Shown here piece after piece: positions 10,122 to 19,805 of a DNA stretch of 64,000 nt. The DNA is taken from contig JABDLC010000010.1 in assembly GCA_013001905.1 (NCBI GenBank), positions 1 to 64,000 of the forward strand, in the 5' to 3' direction. The notes beneath the pieces are model-generated. The model did not search any database and was not told where the DNA came from. It worked only from the letters and a program-made list of their open reading frames with translations. Source of the DNA: Gammaproteobacteria bacterium. Lineage in GTDB: Bacteria > Pseudomonadota > Gammaproteobacteria > Steroidobacterales > GCA-2729495. Both the position numbers and the translations under genes were made by a program. The stretch's first letter is position 1, and each line of letters begins with the position of its first letter.

Positions 10122-12040
10122 TACTTCTTATCGTCGTCCTTAACTTCCTCGAACTCCGCATCGACCACGCCGTCATCTGCTTCGGCCGCATTGTCACCAC
10201 CCGCCGCAGCCTCGTCCGCAGCGGCCTGTTCATAGGCCTTCTGGGCCAGCGATGCAGAAGCCTCAGCCAATGCCTGGCTCTTGGTCTCGATCGTGTCCTT
10301 GTCTTCACCCGCCAGTGCATCCTTGAGATCGGATACAGCCGCTTCAATTTTCGCGCGCTCTTCCGGCTCAACTTTTTCACCGAGATCTGCAAGCGATTTC
10401 TCAGTGGCATGCATCATCGCTTCGGACTGGTTCTTGATGTCGACGAGCTCGCGGAACTTCTGGTCCTCTTCCGCGTGTGCTTCTGCGTCCTGAACCATGC
10501 GATCGATCTCATCATCAGACAATCCGCTGGATGCCTTAATGACGATCTTCTGCTCTTTACCCGTTGCCTTGTCCTGCGCGGAGACGTTCAGAATACCGTT
10601 CGCGTCGATATCGAAGGTCACCTCAATTTGCGGCATACCGCGCGGTGACGGCGGAATATCAGACAAGTCAAAACGGCCCAGCGACTTGTTGTCGACCGAA
10701 CGCTCGCGCTCACCCTGCAGCACGTGAATCGTCACAGCCGTCTGGTTGTCATCTGCGGTTGAAAACACCTGATTCGCTTTCGTGGGAATCGTCGTGTTCT
10801 TATCGATCAGCTTGGTCATGACACCACCCAGCGTCTCGATACCGAGCGACAACGGCGTCACGTCAAGCAGCAGGATGTCCTTAACGTCACCCGCCAGCAC
10901 ACCGCCCTGAATCGCTGCGCCAATCGCAACCGCTTCATCCGGGTTCACGTCACGGCGCGGCTCCTGACCGAAGTAATTCTGCACGGCCTCGCCCACTTTC
11001 GGCATACGCGTCTGACCGCCGACAAGAATGACGTCGTCGATATCACCGACCTTCAGGCCTGCATCCGCAACCGCTGTCTTACAGGGCCCGATGGTGCGCT
11101 CCACCAGATCACCGACCAGCGACTCCAGCTTGGCTCGCGTCAGCTTGATGTTCAGGTGCTTGGGACCAGAGGCATCCGCCGTGATATACGGCAGATTGAC
11201 TTCCGTCTGCTGCGCCGACGACAACTCGATCTTGGCCTTCTCAGCAGATTCTTTCAGGCGCTGCATGGCCAACGGGTCATTCTTGATATCGACACCGCTT
11301 TCTTTTTGGAACTCGGTGGCGAGGTAGTCAATGATGCGCAGATCAAAGTCTTCACCGCCGAGGAACGTATCGCCATTGGTCGCAAGCACTTCGAACTGAT
11401 GCTCGCCATCAATTTCAGCAATCTCAATGATGGAGATGTCGAAGGTACCGCCACCCAGGTCATACACTGCGATCTTGCGATCGCCGCGCTTCTTGTCCAT
11501 GCCGTAGGCAAGTGCCGCAGCCGTCGGCTCATTAATAATGCGCTTGACGTCCAGACCGGCGATTTTGCCGGCATCCTTGGTGGCCTGACGCTGTGAGTCA
11601 TTAAAGTACGCAGGCACGGTAATCACCGCCTCGGTGACCTCTTCACCCAGGTAATCTTCAGCGGTTTGCTTCATTTTCATGAGCACGCGCGCAGACACTT
11701 CAGGCGGCGCCATCTTGTTGCCGTTTGCCTCAACCCACGCATCACCGTTGTCCGCCTTGACGATCTTGTACGGCACCATGTCGATGTCTTTCTGCACAAT
11801 CTCGCTGTCGAAGCGGCGGCCAATCAGTCGCTTCACTGCAAACAGTGTGTTTTCCGGGTTGGTAACGGCCTGGCGCTTGGCCGGCTGGCCGACCAGCACC
11901 TCGTCGTCTTTGGTGAACGCGACCACCGACGGTGTCGTGCGATCGCCTTCCGCGTTTTCGAGTACCTTCGCGGTCTCGCCGTCCATGACGGCGACACAGG
12001 AATTCGTGGTACCCAGGTCTATTCCGATTACTCTGCCCAT
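10121..12040 (-). CDS. dnaK: Chaperone DnaK (Hsp70)
   Basis: DnaK is the ATP-driven Hsp70 that binds hydrophobic peptide segments with DnaJ and GrpE. The 639-residue protein begins [20 protein letters not shown] and shows the Hsp70 signatures [15 protein letters not shown] and [14 protein letters not shown] linker plus substrate-binding domain follows ([20 protein letters not shown]), and the tail is acidic ([11 protein letters not shown]). The length is that of E. coli DnaK (638). GGAG precedes the ATG by 6 bases. A strong sigma-32 promoter lies 43-70 bp upstream, between grpE and dnaK, so dnaKJ can be induced separately from hrcA-grpE. Confidence 0.99.
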   Translation of the reverse strand: MGRVIGIDLGTTNSCVAVMDGETAKVLENAEGDRTTPSVVAFTKDDEVLVGQPAKRQAVTNPENTLFAVKRLIGRRFDSEIVQKDIDMVPYKIVKADNGDAWVEANGNKMAPPEVSARVLMKMKQTAEDYLGEEVTEAVITVPAYFNDSQRQATKDAGKIAGLDVKRIINEPTAAALAYGMDKKRGDRKIAVYDLGGGTFDISIIEIAEIDGEHQFEVLATNGDTFLGGEDFDLRIIDYLATEFQKESGVDIKNDPLAMQRLKESAEKAKIELSSAQQTEVNLPYITADASGPKHLNIKLTRAKLESLVGDLVERTIGPCKTAVADAGLKVGDIDDVILVGGQTRMPKVGEAVQNYFGQEPRRDVNPDEAVAIGAAIQGGVLAGDVKDILLLDVTPLSLGIETLGGVMTKLIDKNTTIPTKANQVFSTADDNQTAVTIHVLQGERERSVDNKSLGRFDLSDIPPSPRGMPQIEVTFDIDANGILNVSAQDKATGKEQKIVIKASSGLSDDEIDRMVQDAEAHAEEDQKFRELVDIKNQSEAMMHATEKSLADLGEKVEPEERAKIEAAVSDLKDALAGEDKDTIETKSQALAEASASLAQKAYEQAAADEAAAGGDNAAEADDGVVDAEFEEVKDDDKK

Positions 12041-12082
12041 TTCGTTCTCCGGGGTAGGTATTAAGTCTGTCGATGGCCCTAA

Positions 12083-12110
12083 AGATGGGGGCCGATTTCA
12101 GGGTTTCAAG
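12083..12110 (-). promoter_or_regulatory. Sigma-32 (heat-shock) promoter of dnaK
   Basis: On the minus strand CTTGAAA is followed after 13 bp by CCCCATCT, matching the sigma-32 consensus (CTTGAAA, then CCCCAT-type -10) nearly base for base. It lies between the grpE stop and dnaK and points to dnaK. No CIRCE inverted repeat is visible near it. Confidence 0.85.
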
Positions 12111-12149
12111 TCAGCGGAAGGCTTTTATCGCCCTGCCTGATGCCGCTGC

Positions 12150-12773
12150 TCAGGGCTCTTTAGCCACGATCACCCGCGCAGGGCGCAATAAACGGCCTTT
12201 GAGCTGATATCCGCGCTGCACCACCGTCAGCACGGTGTTCGGCTCCGCGGTCTCGGAAGGCTGCATGGTCATGGCCTCATGCAGTTCGGGATCGAACGGC
12301 TCACCCTCGGGGAAAATTTCCGTGACGCCGTAATTCTCCATTGCTTTCTGCAATTGTTTCAGTGTGTTACGGCCACCTTCTATCAAGCTTTCTGCGGGCG
12401 CATCAGTGCCGGTGGCCAGCGCCATTTCCAGGCTGTCGGCAACCGTCAGCAATTCAGTGGCGAGCCCCTCAACCCCGTAATTGCGGGCCTTTTCAAGCTC
12501 GCGCGCGTTGCGCTTACGGACGTTTTCCAACTCCGCCACAATTCTGAGGTACTTGTTCCAGTTTTCCTCAGCCTCAGCACGGGCGAGGGTCAGCGCGTCC
12601 TCCGGCGCCTCGCCGTCTTGCTGTTCCGGGCCGTCGGCTGCCGCAACCGCGTCGGCCAACTCATCTTCCGGTAACACGGCGGTTTCAACGTGTTCCTGCG
12701 GGTCAGCCCCGTTGCCGTCGTCATCCGTCACGTCGATTCTGGTCTGCTTACGATCGTCGTTCTCACTGGTCAT
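12150..12773 (-). CDS. grpE: Nucleotide exchange factor GrpE
   Basis: GrpE releases ADP from DnaK and acts as a thermosensor dimer. The chosen start (MTSENDDRKQTR) gives 207 residues, close to E. coli GrpE (197). The ORF-track start 23 codons upstream would add an atypical extension. The sequence has an acidic disordered N terminus, a long dimerisation helix (NWNKYLRIVAELENVRKRNARELEKA) and a C-terminal beta domain ending in VVQRGYQLKGRLLRPARVIVAKEP, the family signature. It lies downstream of hrcA and 109 bp before dnaK, in the order hrcA-grpE-dnaK-dnaJ. A possible promoter with TTGTAT and TATATA boxes lies about 75-100 bp upstream. Confidence 0.97.
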   Translation of the reverse strand: MTSENDDRKQTRIDVTDDDGNGADPQEHVETAVLPEDELADAVAAADGPEQQDGEAPEDALTLARAEAEENWNKYLRIVAELENVRKRNARELEKARNYGVEGLATELLTVADSLEMALATGTDAPAESLIEGGRNTLKQLQKAMENYGVTEIFPEGEPFDPELHEAMTMQPSETAEPNTVLTVVQRGYQLKGRLLRPARVIVAKEP

Positions 12774-12847
12774 GATTTGTTCCGAATTTTCACGCAAAAC
12801 AGCCCGTCGCGGGGCCAACACTGCCCGCACGGACACGCTCACTCATC

Positions 12848-12875
12848 TATATAAGGCCACCCGGGCGGAATACAA
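12848..12875 (-). promoter_or_regulatory. Candidate promoter of grpE
   Basis: TTGTAT and TATATA on the minus strand are separated by 16 bp. The same bases also read as a weaker sigma-32-like pair, CTTGTAT with CCTTATAT 13 bp apart. It lies in the hrcA-grpE gap and points to grpE. Confidence 0.4.
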
Positions 12876-12923
12876 GCCCTGCGCCGCAATTCTGCCAGTT
12901 TTTGAGACCCGGTTCTGCTGGGC

Positions 12924-13982
12924 CTACTTCTGTGCGCCGTTGAGCGCCGCGCCAAGCAGCTTCGCCGTAACATCGACGATCGGAATAACCCGCTCATAGG
13001 CCATCCGGGTGGGCCCGATAACGCCCAATACGCCCACCACATCGTCATCCACTTTGTAAGGGGCCGTCACCACGCTGCAATTGTCGAGCATTTCAAAACC
13101 TGACTCTTCGCCAATAAAGATCTGGACGCCGTCTGCCGCAATACTGCGGTCGAGCAGGCCGAGTAATTCACGCTGCTGACTGAAGGCCTCAAAGAGCTGG
13201 CGCAATCGGTCTATATCCGACAACTCGTCGTAGTTCATCAGCTTGGTTTCACCCTTCATGACGAAACCCGCACTGCTGTCGCTATCCAGCGCACGCTGCG
13301 CGAAGGTCACCGTGTCGATCATGAGCTGATTCATGGTCTGCTGAGTCTCTTCAAGCTCTTCCAGCACCAGACGGCGAATCTCACTGATCTCTTTTCCGGC
13401 GAAATTGTCGTTCAGGTAATTTGCGGCACGCTGCAACTCGTCCTGACTGAAATCACGCTCCATATTCAGAATGCGGTTCTGCACTTCTGACTCGCTATTC
13501 ACCAGAATTGTCAGCACCCGGCGATCTGAGATGGGCAGAAATTCAATCTGCCTGAGCGTGACATGTGCTTGCTTCGGCAATGTCACCAGACCGGCCATGC
13601 TGGTCAGCGTCGACAGCGCGGTCGACGCGGTCTCTGCGACCGACCGCCGGTCATGCTGAAAGTCGTCGCTTAACTGAGTGCGCAGCTCCTGCATGGCCTG
13701 CTGATCCAGCGGCGCAAACTTGACGAGCGTATCCACAAAAAACCGGTAACCCTTGGGCGTCGGCACGCGGCCTGCGGAGGTATGCGGTGACGCGATAAAA
13801 CCCAGCTCCTCGAGATCCGACATGACGTTGCGGATCGTTGCCGGGCTGAGACTCAACCCGCTCGCTTTCGACAAGGTGCGCGAGCCGATGGGTTGGCCGT
13901 CGCGGATAAACTGCTGGACGAGCGTGCGCAGAACGATCTGGGCGCGCTCATCAGGCCGTTTAGTGTCCTTATCGGTGGTCAT
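12924..13982 (-). CDS. hrcA: Heat-inducible transcription repressor HrcA
   Basis: HrcA represses chaperone genes by binding CIRCE operators and is itself kept folded by GroEL. The 352-residue protein starts at MTTDKDTKRPDERAQ. The ORF track adds 39 codons upstream that would overlap nadK. A winged-helix N terminus (QPIGSRTLSKASGLSLSPATIRNVMSDLEELG, here quoted only as the helix-turn-helix region SLSPATIRNVMSDLEELGFI) is followed by the conserved SPHTSAGRVPTPKGYRFFVD. The GAF-like middle and C-terminal dimer domain end in GVLGVIGPTRMAYERVIPIVD. It leads the grpE-dnaK-dnaJ group and is divergent from nadK. I found no CIRCE repeat in the window, so its targets (for example groESL) probably lie elsewhere. 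Confidence 0.96.
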   Translation of the reverse strand: MTTDKDTKRPDERAQIVLRTLVQQFIRDGQPIGSRTLSKASGLSLSPATIRNVMSDLEELGFIASPHTSAGRVPTPKGYRFFVDTLVKFAPLDQQAMQELRTQLSDDFQHDRRSVAETASTALSTLTSMAGLVTLPKQAHVTLRQIEFLPISDRRVLTILVNSESEVQNRILNMERDFSQDELQRAANYLNDNFAGKEISEIRRLVLEELEETQQTMNQLMIDTVTFAQRALDSDSSAGFVMKGETKLMNYDELSDIDRLRQLFEAFSQQRELLGLLDRSIAADGVQIFIGEESGFEMLDNCSVVTAPYKVDDDVVGVLGVIGPTRMAYERVIPIVDVTAKLLGAALNGAQK

Positions 13983-14012
13983 AGACGTAATTCTACAGGT
14001 TATGATGTGCGG

Positions 14013-14903
14013 ATGAATCGCCCCTTTAACAACATCGTCATCATGGGCAATCCGGCGGATGCCGCCGCCGTGGAAACGGTCACTGCCGCTGTCGAACATC
14101 TGAGCGCGCGCAATTTACACACCGTCGTGTCGGAACAATTGCCGGCGCCGGCGAGCCCCGCTCTGCATGCTGAAGTCAGCGATGCGGAGTTGCCTGCAGG
14201 CGCGGACCTGGTTATCGCCGTGGGCGGCGACGGCACGATGCTGTACGCCGCGCGGCATGCGGCCGTGCACAACGTGCCGGTACTCGGCATTAACCGCGGG
14301 CGGCTGGGCTTTCTGGCCGACATCATGCCCGACGATATTGCAGCCAGCGTCGATGCTGTCCTCAACGGCGATTTTCATGAGGAAAACCGGATGCTGCTCG
14401 ACGCCGCCATCATGCGGCAGGGCAAGGTTATTCACAGCGGCATCGCGCTCAACGACATCGTGATCAAGCGTTGCGAAACGGCCCGCATGCTGGAGTACCG
14501 GACCGCAGTCGATGGCAATTACGTGAATACCCATGGCGGAGACGGGTTTATTGCAGCCACACCGACCGGTTCAACTGCCTACGCACTGAGCGTGGGCGGC
14601 CCGATCATGGAACCGCACCTGAATGCGATCGTGCTGGCTCCGATTTGCCCGCACACGCTGGCCGACCGTCCGATCGTGATCAGCGGCAGCAGTGTTACTG
14701 AAGTGCAGCTGGTCGAAAATCACGGCACTGAAGCGGATGTAAGTGGCGATGGCGAGCGCATCGGCCCGATGTCTGCCGGCGATACGCTGCGTATCACTGC
14801 CGGCGAACAAACCGTCACGCTGATACACCCGCCGGGCTACGACTACTACGAAGTATTACGCAACAAACTTTACTGGGGCCGCGACAAACGCGACCGCCGT
14901 TAA
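14013..14903 (+). CDS. nadK: NAD kinase
   Basis: NadK phosphorylates NAD to NADP, the only de novo source of NADP. The 296-residue protein (start MNRPFNNIVIMG; E. coli NadK is 292) has the GGDG motif in DLVIAVGGDGTMLYAARHAA. It also has a conserved NXXXT-type loop region near RGRLGFLADI, the LNDIVIKR equivalent of the NE/D motif, and the glycine-rich TPTGSTAYALSVGGPI. All parts appear intact. It lies divergently from hrcA with only 30 bp between start codons, so the promoters overlap. recN follows 19 bp downstream. No strong ribosome binding site is visible. Confidence 0.97.
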   Translation: MNRPFNNIVIMGNPADAAAVETVTAAVEHLSARNLHTVVSEQLPAPASPALHAEVSDAELPAGADLVIAVGGDGTMLYAARHAAVHNVPVLGINRGRLGFLADIMPDDIAASVDAVLNGDFHEENRMLLDAAIMRQGKVIHSGIALNDIVIKRCETARMLEYRTAVDGNYVNTHGGDGFIAATPTGSTAYALSVGGPIMEPHLNAIVLAPICPHTLADRPIVISGSSVTEVQLVENHGTEADVSGDGERIGPMSAGDTLRITAGEQTVTLIHPPGYDYYEVLRNKLYWGRDKRDRR

Positions 14904-14922
14904 GGAGCCGCTTTGCCCGTTC

Positions 14923-16608
14923 ATGCTTAGTCACCTGCTTATTCGCAATCTGGCCGTCGTCGACGAGGTTGAGGTCGAGCCCGGTGCCGGACTCACCGTG
15001 CTGACCGGCGAAACCGGTGCAGGCAAATCAATACTGATCGACGCGTTGTCGCTGGCGCTGGGCGAACGCGCGGATTCAGAGGCCGTCCGTCATGGCGCTG
15101 AACGCGCTGAAGTCAGCGCCGAATTCGACATTGCGGCGGATACGCCGGCGGCCGACTGGCTGAAAGCGCATGACCTTGATAGTGGCGACAGCTGCCTCCT
15201 GCGCCGGGTGGTCACCGCCGAGGGCCGCTCGCGCGGCTATATCAACGGTAATCCGGCACCCATGCAAACGCTGCGGGCTTTGGGCGAACTGCTGGTTGAT
15301 ATCTGCGGCCAACAAGCCCATCAGTCACTTGGCAAAGCCGACACACAGCGACGCATCCTTGACCAGCACGGCGGCCTGCAGAAACAGGCCAACCACGTTC
15401 GTGAAGCCTGGCAGGCCTGGCAAACACTGCGCGATGAGTACGCTGAACTGGACGCTGCTCGCGCGGATCAGCATGCCCGGCTGGAGTTGCTGAGTTTTCA
15501 GGTTGAGGAGCTGCTGGCGCTTGATGCGCAACCCGGTGAACTCGCCGAACTTGATAGCGCGCAGCGACGTGCGGCCAATGCCTCGCGCCTGATCACGGGC
15601 GCGGGGGATGCACTGCAGGCGCTGTACGAAAACACCGAGACACCGCCGGCAAGCGATATCGTTAGCAAAACGGCAGTGCTGCTCAATGAATTATCAGAAG
15701 CCGACCCCGTGCTTGGAGAAACCGCACGAATTCTCCAGGAAGCCGAGATCCAGATTACCGAAGCGGCGGATAACCTGCGGCAGTACCTCGCCGGCGATCA
15801 CGATTCGGACCTCGATTTGCAGGCCCTGGAAGCGCGTCTCGCGGCAATGCACGACCTCGCGCGTAAACACCGCGTTGACGCTGCCGAATTACCTGAACTG
15901 ACCGAACGGTTGCAGCAGGAGCTGGATCGAATCGAAAACGCCGACGGCACCTTGGCCGAGCTTGAGACAAAAGTCGCAGCGGCCGCCAAGCACCTCGCAA
16001 CCGTCAGCAACAAACTCAGCAAAGCGCGAGCGAAAGCCGCCGGGGAGCTGAGCGCAACGATCAGCAGCAACATTCAGCAACTGGGCATGCCCGACGGCGA
16101 ATTTTCCATCGCACTGACTCCACTCGATACACCGGGCGCTCACGGCGCCGAACGGGTTGAATTCAGGGTTGCGGTCAACGCAGGATTGCAGGCCGGCCCC
16201 TTGAACAAAGTCGCATCCGGCGGCGAATTATCGCGCATCAGCCTTGCGATACAGGTGGCAGCGAGTGCCGGCGGACGCACCCCTGTGATGATTTTCGATG
16301 AAGTGGATGCAGGCGTCGGCGGCGGCACTGCTGACATCGTCGGCAGCCGCTTGCGCGAGCTGGCGGGCTCTGCGCAGGTGCTGTGCGTTACGCATTTGCC
16401 GCAGGTTGCCAGCAAAGGGCATGGTCACTTTCGGGTGAGCAAACTGAGCGACGGTAAAACCACCCGCACGCGCGTCGCTGCACTGAGTGAAGAAGAACGC
16501 ACTGAAGAAATTGCCCGCATGCTCGGCGGCATCGACATAACGGAACGGACGCGGGAACACGCCCGCGAAATGCTGGAACAGGCGGCGAAACCGCAGAAAA
16601 CCGGCTAG
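14923..16608 (+). CDS. recN: DNA repair protein RecN
   Basis: RecN is an SMC-like ATPase acting early in double-strand-break repair, holding DNA for RecA-dependent recombination. The 561-residue protein has an N-terminal Walker A (LTGETGAGKSILIDAL) and a central coiled coil of about 300 residues. The C-terminal ABC signature is VASGGELSRISLAIQ, with Walker B VMIFDEVDAGVGGGTA and the QVLCVTHLPQVAS switch. The length is close to E. coli RecN (553). It lies 19 bp after nadK and ends convergently 24 bp before the fur stop. I looked for an SOS box in the short nadK-recN gap and saw none, so it may share the nadK transcript. Confidence 0.97.
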   Translation: MLSHLLIRNLAVVDEVEVEPGAGLTVLTGETGAGKSILIDALSLALGERADSEAVRHGAERAEVSAEFDIAADTPAADWLKAHDLDSGDSCLLRRVVTAEGRSRGYINGNPAPMQTLRALGELLVDICGQQAHQSLGKADTQRRILDQHGGLQKQANHVREAWQAWQTLRDEYAELDAARADQHARLELLSFQVEELLALDAQPGELAELDSAQRRAANASRLITGAGDALQALYENTETPPASDIVSKTAVLLNELSEADPVLGETARILQEAEIQITEAADNLRQYLAGDHDSDLDLQALEARLAAMHDLARKHRVDAAELPELTERLQQELDRIENADGTLAELETKVAAAAKHLATVSNKLSKARAKAAGELSATISSNIQQLGMPDGEFSIALTPLDTPGAHGAERVEFRVAVNAGLQAGPLNKVASGGELSRISLAIQVAASAGGRTPVMIFDEVDAGVGGGTADIVGSRLRELAGSAQVLCVTHLPQVASKGHGHFRVSKLSDGKTTRTRVAALSEEERTEEIARMLGGIDITERTREHAREMLEQAAKPQKTG

Positions 16609-16632
16609 GCCGGGCGGTGCATCAGCGACACG

Positions 16633-17052
16633 TCAGGACTTCTTCTTCGCACGGACGAACAGCACCATGTTGTGGCTCACGATTTCGTAGCCATGTTTGT
16701 CGGCTATCGCATGCTGCAGGCGCTCGATTTCATCGTCGACAAACTCAATAACCTGACCGGTATCGATATCGACCATATGATCGTGGTGATCGTCAGAGGT
16801 GCGCTCGAATACCGACCGCCCTTCCTCAAAATTGTGGCGGGTGACCAGACCGGCCGTCTCAAACTGCGACAGCACCCTGTATACCGTGGCGAGGCCTATC
16901 TCCTGGCCCGCCTCCAGCAAACGACGGTACACATCTTCGGCGCTGAGGTGATCAGCCGGATTGCGCTCAAGCAACTGCAAGATGCGGATACGAGCCGCCG
17001 TCGCCTTGAGACCGGCTTTGTGCAATTCCTGACTTTGTTGCGGCTCGCCCAT
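16633..17052 (-). CDS. fur: Ferric uptake regulator Fur
   Basis: Fur represses iron-uptake genes when loaded with Fe2+. The start MGEPQQSQELHKAGLKATAAR gives 139 residues; the ORF track extends far upstream without support. The winged helix (NPADHLSAEDVYRRLLEAGQ, then EIGLATVYRVLSQFETAGLV) and the metal site DDHHDHMVDIDTGQVIEFVD are clear. E. coli Fur has a structural CxxC zinc site just after the HHDH motif. Here that stretch reads MVDIDTG, and the whole protein contains no cysteine. It is divergent from bamE, the classical fur/omlA arrangement, with a 129-bp gap in which I see no clear Fur box. Confidence 0.96.
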   Translation of the reverse strand: MGEPQQSQELHKAGLKATAARIRILQLLERNPADHLSAEDVYRRLLEAGQEIGLATVYRVLSQFETAGLVTRHNFEEGRSVFERTSDDHHDHMVDIDTGQVIEFVDDEIERLQHAIADKHGYEIVSHNMVLFVRAKKKS

Positions 17053-17181
17053 AAAAACGCCTGACAAATGACAGCGATAAACGTTACGGAATAAGGATGG
17101 TGTTATTATTTCGCTCCGAGAATTATGCTGTAAATCAATGCCCGGTTCCAACACCCTACTATATAAGCCGCCATTACACTG

Positions 17182-17523
17182 ATGCACCGCTTGCGCACAC
17201 AACTGTTTACCTTCTTTGCCGCCCTGCTCCTGAGCGCCTGCGTTTATGAGCTTGACGTTCAGCAGGGCAATAAACTGGAAGCTGACGACATTGAGAAAAT
17301 TCAGGTCGGCATGACTCGTAGCCAGGTCCGCTTTGTGCTGGGCACCCCGGTTGTGGGCGATGTTTTTCACAAAGACCGCTGGGACTATCTCTACTACTAC
17401 GACCCCGGCCGCAGTAACAATATTGAGCGTCGCTGGCTGATCGTCTGGTTTGACGGCAATCGCGTGCGCGAAGTGCAGCGTGATGTGCCGGTGCAGGAAC
17501 CGTCGCCATCCGGCGCATCCTGA
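17182..17523 (+). CDS. bamE: Outer-membrane assembly lipoprotein BamE (SmpA/OmlA)
   Basis: BamE is the small lipoprotein of the BAM complex that inserts beta-barrel proteins. The 113-residue product has a lipoprotein signal peptide ending LLLSAC, so Cys is lipidated after signal peptidase II cleavage. The SmpA/OmlA domain contains KIQVGMTRSQVRFVLGTPVV and DRWDYLYYYDPG, with C-terminal RRWLIVWFDGNRV. The length matches E. coli BamE (113). It is divergent from fur and convergent with rnfH. A TATATAA-type element stands 22 bp before the ATG and may be part of its promoter, but no matching -35 is seen. Confidence 0.95.
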   Translation: MHRLRTQLFTFFAALLLSACVYELDVQQGNKLEADDIEKIQVGMTRSQVRFVLGTPVVGDVFHKDRWDYLYYYDPGRSNNIERRWLIVWFDGNRVREVQRDVPVQEPSPSGAS

Positions 17524-17552
17524 AACACGCACGCAGGCAAATAAAGCTGCGT

Positions 17553-17855
17553 TTAGCGGCTGCCCATCGTCCCGCCACGCGCCGCAACTTTGCGTCGCGC
17601 TTCGCGCGGCTCGTTAATCAGCGAACGATAAATCTCGACCCGGTCGCCGTCCTGTAATACCTGTGTGTCTTTAACGACCGCACCGAAGATGCCGACGGGG
17701 CAATGGTTAATATCAATTTCGGGATAGCGGGATTGCAGCCCGGACTGGCATACCGCTTCTCTCGCCGTGGAATCAGCAGGCAGTTGCAGTGCAAGCAGGG
17801 TCTGTTGCTTCGGTGTCGCGTACACGACTTCCACGTTGATCAGATTTTCCGGCAT
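17553..17855 (-). CDS. rnfH: RnfH family ubiquitin-like protein
   Basis: RnfH (UPF0125) is a small beta-grasp protein that sits beside ratA in many gammaproteobacteria. Its molecular role is not firmly known. The 100-residue product contains the family core INVEVVYATPKQQTLLALQL, a helix TAREAVCQSGLQ and the C-terminal GDRVEIYRSLINEPREARRK. The length is typical (E. coli 96). It begins 3 bp after the ratA stop, so the pair is co-transcribed. It ends 29 bp from the convergent bamE. Confidence 0.92.
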   Translation of the reverse strand: MPENLINVEVVYATPKQQTLLALQLPADSTAREAVCQSGLQSRYPEIDINHCPVGIFGAVVKDTQVLQDGDRVEIYRSLINEPREARRKVAARGGTMGSR

Positions 17856-17858
17856 CGC

Positions 17859-18308
17859 CTATACGCCCCCGCCATACAAATCACGTGCACGGCCAACGAA
17901 CGCATCAATCAGGTCATGACATACTTTCTCGAATGCCGCGCCGAACAGCACATTGTGAACCGTGCTCTCAAATTCGAAATCAACCCGTAACGCGACTTCG
18001 CAGCCCTCGTCACCCAGCGCGGTAAACGCCCAATGACCGTTTAATGTGCGGAACGGCCCGTCCATCAGCTCCAGCGTCATCCGCTCGGGCGGATCAAGTT
18101 GATTGCGCGTGGTGAATACAGAATTCAGCGCGCCCAGACCCAGCCCGATGCTGGCCTGCATTTCCGAGTCTGTTTGCAGATGCACCTCGGCACGGGTGCA
18201 CCAGGGCAAAAACTCTGGGTAGCTCGCTACGTCCTGCACCAATGCATACATCTGCGCGGCGCTGTAAGGAACCATGGCGCTGCGATCGACGCTGCGTCTC
18301 GCGCTCAT
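17859..18308 (-). CDS. ratA: RatA / COQ10-type START-domain protein
   Basis: This 149-residue protein (start MSARRSVDRSAMVPYSAAQM) is a START/polyketide-cyclase-type lipid-binding domain of the COQ10/RatA family. The YALVQDVASYPEFLPWCTRA segment is diagnostic, and the C terminus has VDFEFESTVHNVLFGAAFEK. E. coli RatA has been described as a ribosome-association toxin, while related COQ10 proteins bind ubiquinone. The second role may be the ancestral one (inference). Its stop is 3 bp from rnfH. Its start is 4 bp from the sodium symporter stop, so all three form one transcription unit. Confidence 0.92.
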   Translation of the reverse strand: MSARRSVDRSAMVPYSAAQMYALVQDVASYPEFLPWCTRAEVHLQTDSEMQASIGLGLGALNSVFTTRNQLDPPERMTLELMDGPFRTLNGHWAFTALGDEGCEVALRVDFEFESTVHNVLFGAAFEKVCHDLIDAFVGRARDLYGGGV

Positions 18309-18312
18309 CAGA

Positions 18313-19716
18313 TCACGCGGCAGCAGCCGACAGCCAGTCGAGCCAGCCCACGGCATTCAGAAACACGAATATCACCGCGACGGGAGCGATGTAGCGGGTC
18401 AGGAAACGCCAGGTGCGATACAAGCGCCCCGTGCCGACGTTCAGTTCGTCAGTCACCGAGTTTTCGGACATGAACCAGCCGCAGAAAACCGTGATCAGCA
18501 AACCACCCAGCGGCAACATGATGTTGCTGGTGAGGTAGTCAAAATTATCCATGAACGTGCCGTTCAGGAATGTGTAATCAGCGAGCAGATTGAAGGAAAA
18601 CACGCTGAGGAAACCCAGCGCCCAGATAATCAGCCCGATGGTGATCGACGCACGCGCCCGGGTCGCGCCCCGTGATTCCACCCACCATGCAACGGCCGGC
18701 TCCATCAGGCTGATGGCCGAGGTCAGTGCCGCAAAACCGACCAGTAGAAAAAACAACGTGCCGAATACTACGCCCCCGGCCATGTTGCCGAACGAGAGCG
18801 GCAGCGCCTCGAAAATCAGCCCGGGGCCGGCCATCGGGTCGAGGCCGTTGGCAAATACAATCGGGAAAATAACCAGACCGCTGAGAATCGCGACCGCTGT
18901 GTCGGCGCACACTACTGCGGTTGCAGTCGCCGGGATCGAGGTTTCCTGCGGCAGGTAGGCACCGTAGGCCATCACACAGCCCATGCCGATACTCAGCGTA
19001 AAGAATGCCTGGCCGAGCGCGGCCAGCACCGTCGTGCCACTGACCTTGCTCCAGTCAGGCTCGAACAGAAAGCGCACACCCATTTCGAATTCACCGGTCG
19101 CGGCGGAGTACCCGAGCAATACCAGCAGAATACCGATCAATGCAGGAACCATCAGCGTTACAGCCTGTTCCAAACCGCGTTCCACGCCGCGCGCAACCAC
19201 GACCACGGTGACCAACATGAACACCGTGTGCCAGCCCGCCGTCGCGACCCAGCTGCCGGCGATGCCGCCGAACACATCTTTCACGATGGCGGCATCGGCG
19301 CCCACGAACGCGCCGCTCACGGACTTGCCCACGTAGGCGAACACCCAGCCGGCGATAACACTGTAGAAGGACAGGATAAAGAACCCGGCCAGTACACCGG
19401 AGAAACCGACCACTTGCCACCACGAGCCGCGGCCCTCTTCTTCGCCGAGTAGCGCCATGGATGCCACAGGATTGCGTCGACCGCGACGCCCGAGCAGCGT
19501 CTCCGACATCATGATCGGCAGCCCAATGGCGAAAACGCACAGCAGGTAAATCAGGACAAACGCGCCGCCACCGTTCTCGCCGGCAACGTAGGGAAATTTC
19601 CAGATATTGCCGAGACCAACGGCTGAGCCGGTCACGGCAAGAATAAAGGCCAGTTTTGAAGACCAGAACCCGTGAAGGGAACTACGGCGACCGTTACCGG
19701 CTTCCGTGTCGGACAT
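18313..19716 (-). CDS. Sodium-dependent transporter, SNF/NSS family
   Basis: The 467-residue protein is an inner-membrane sodium symporter of the neurotransmitter:sodium family (LeuT fold). It moves an amino acid or similar solute together with Na+. The first helix carries the hallmark [20 protein letters not shown], where the unwound TM1 forms the sodium and substrate site. About eleven to twelve hydrophobic segments follow, for example [20 protein letters not shown] and [28 protein letters not shown] is taken as the start. The substrate cannot be read from the sequence. It precedes ratA by 4 bp and is divergent from smpB. Such an insertion between ratA and smpB is not part of the E. coli or Pseudomonas order. 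Confidence 0.93.
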   Translation of the reverse strand: MSDTEAGNGRRSSLHGFWSSKLAFILAVTGSAVGLGNIWKFPYVAGENGGGAFVLIYLLCVFAIGLPIMMSETLLGRRGRRNPVASMALLGEEEGRGSWWQVVGFSGVLAGFFILSFYSVIAGWVFAYVGKSVSGAFVGADAAIVKDVFGGIAGSWVATAGWHTVFMLVTVVVVARGVERGLEQAVTLMVPALIGILLVLLGYSAATGEFEMGVRFLFEPDWSKVSGTTVLAALGQAFFTLSIGMGCVMAYGAYLPQETSIPATATAVVCADTAVAILSGLVIFPIVFANGLDPMAGPGLIFEALPLSFGNMAGGVVFGTLFFLLVGFAALTSAISLMEPAVAWWVESRGATRARASITIGLIIWALGFLSVFSFNLLADYTFLNGTFMDNFDYLTSNIMLPLGGLLITVFCGWFMSENSVTDELNVGTGRLYRTWRFLTRYIAPVAVIFVFLNAVGWLDWLSAAAA

Positions 19717-19805
19717 GTTGCTATCACCGCGCGGCAAAACTTGAGAAGATTGTGGCCCAAAGCACCGACAGGGACAACATCCGCCCGGACAACCGGCATA
19801 GCGCC

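Noticed and set aside
12040-14012. CIRCE operator near hrcA-grpE-dnaK
   Set aside because: No inverted repeat of the TTAGCACTC type was found by eye in these gaps.
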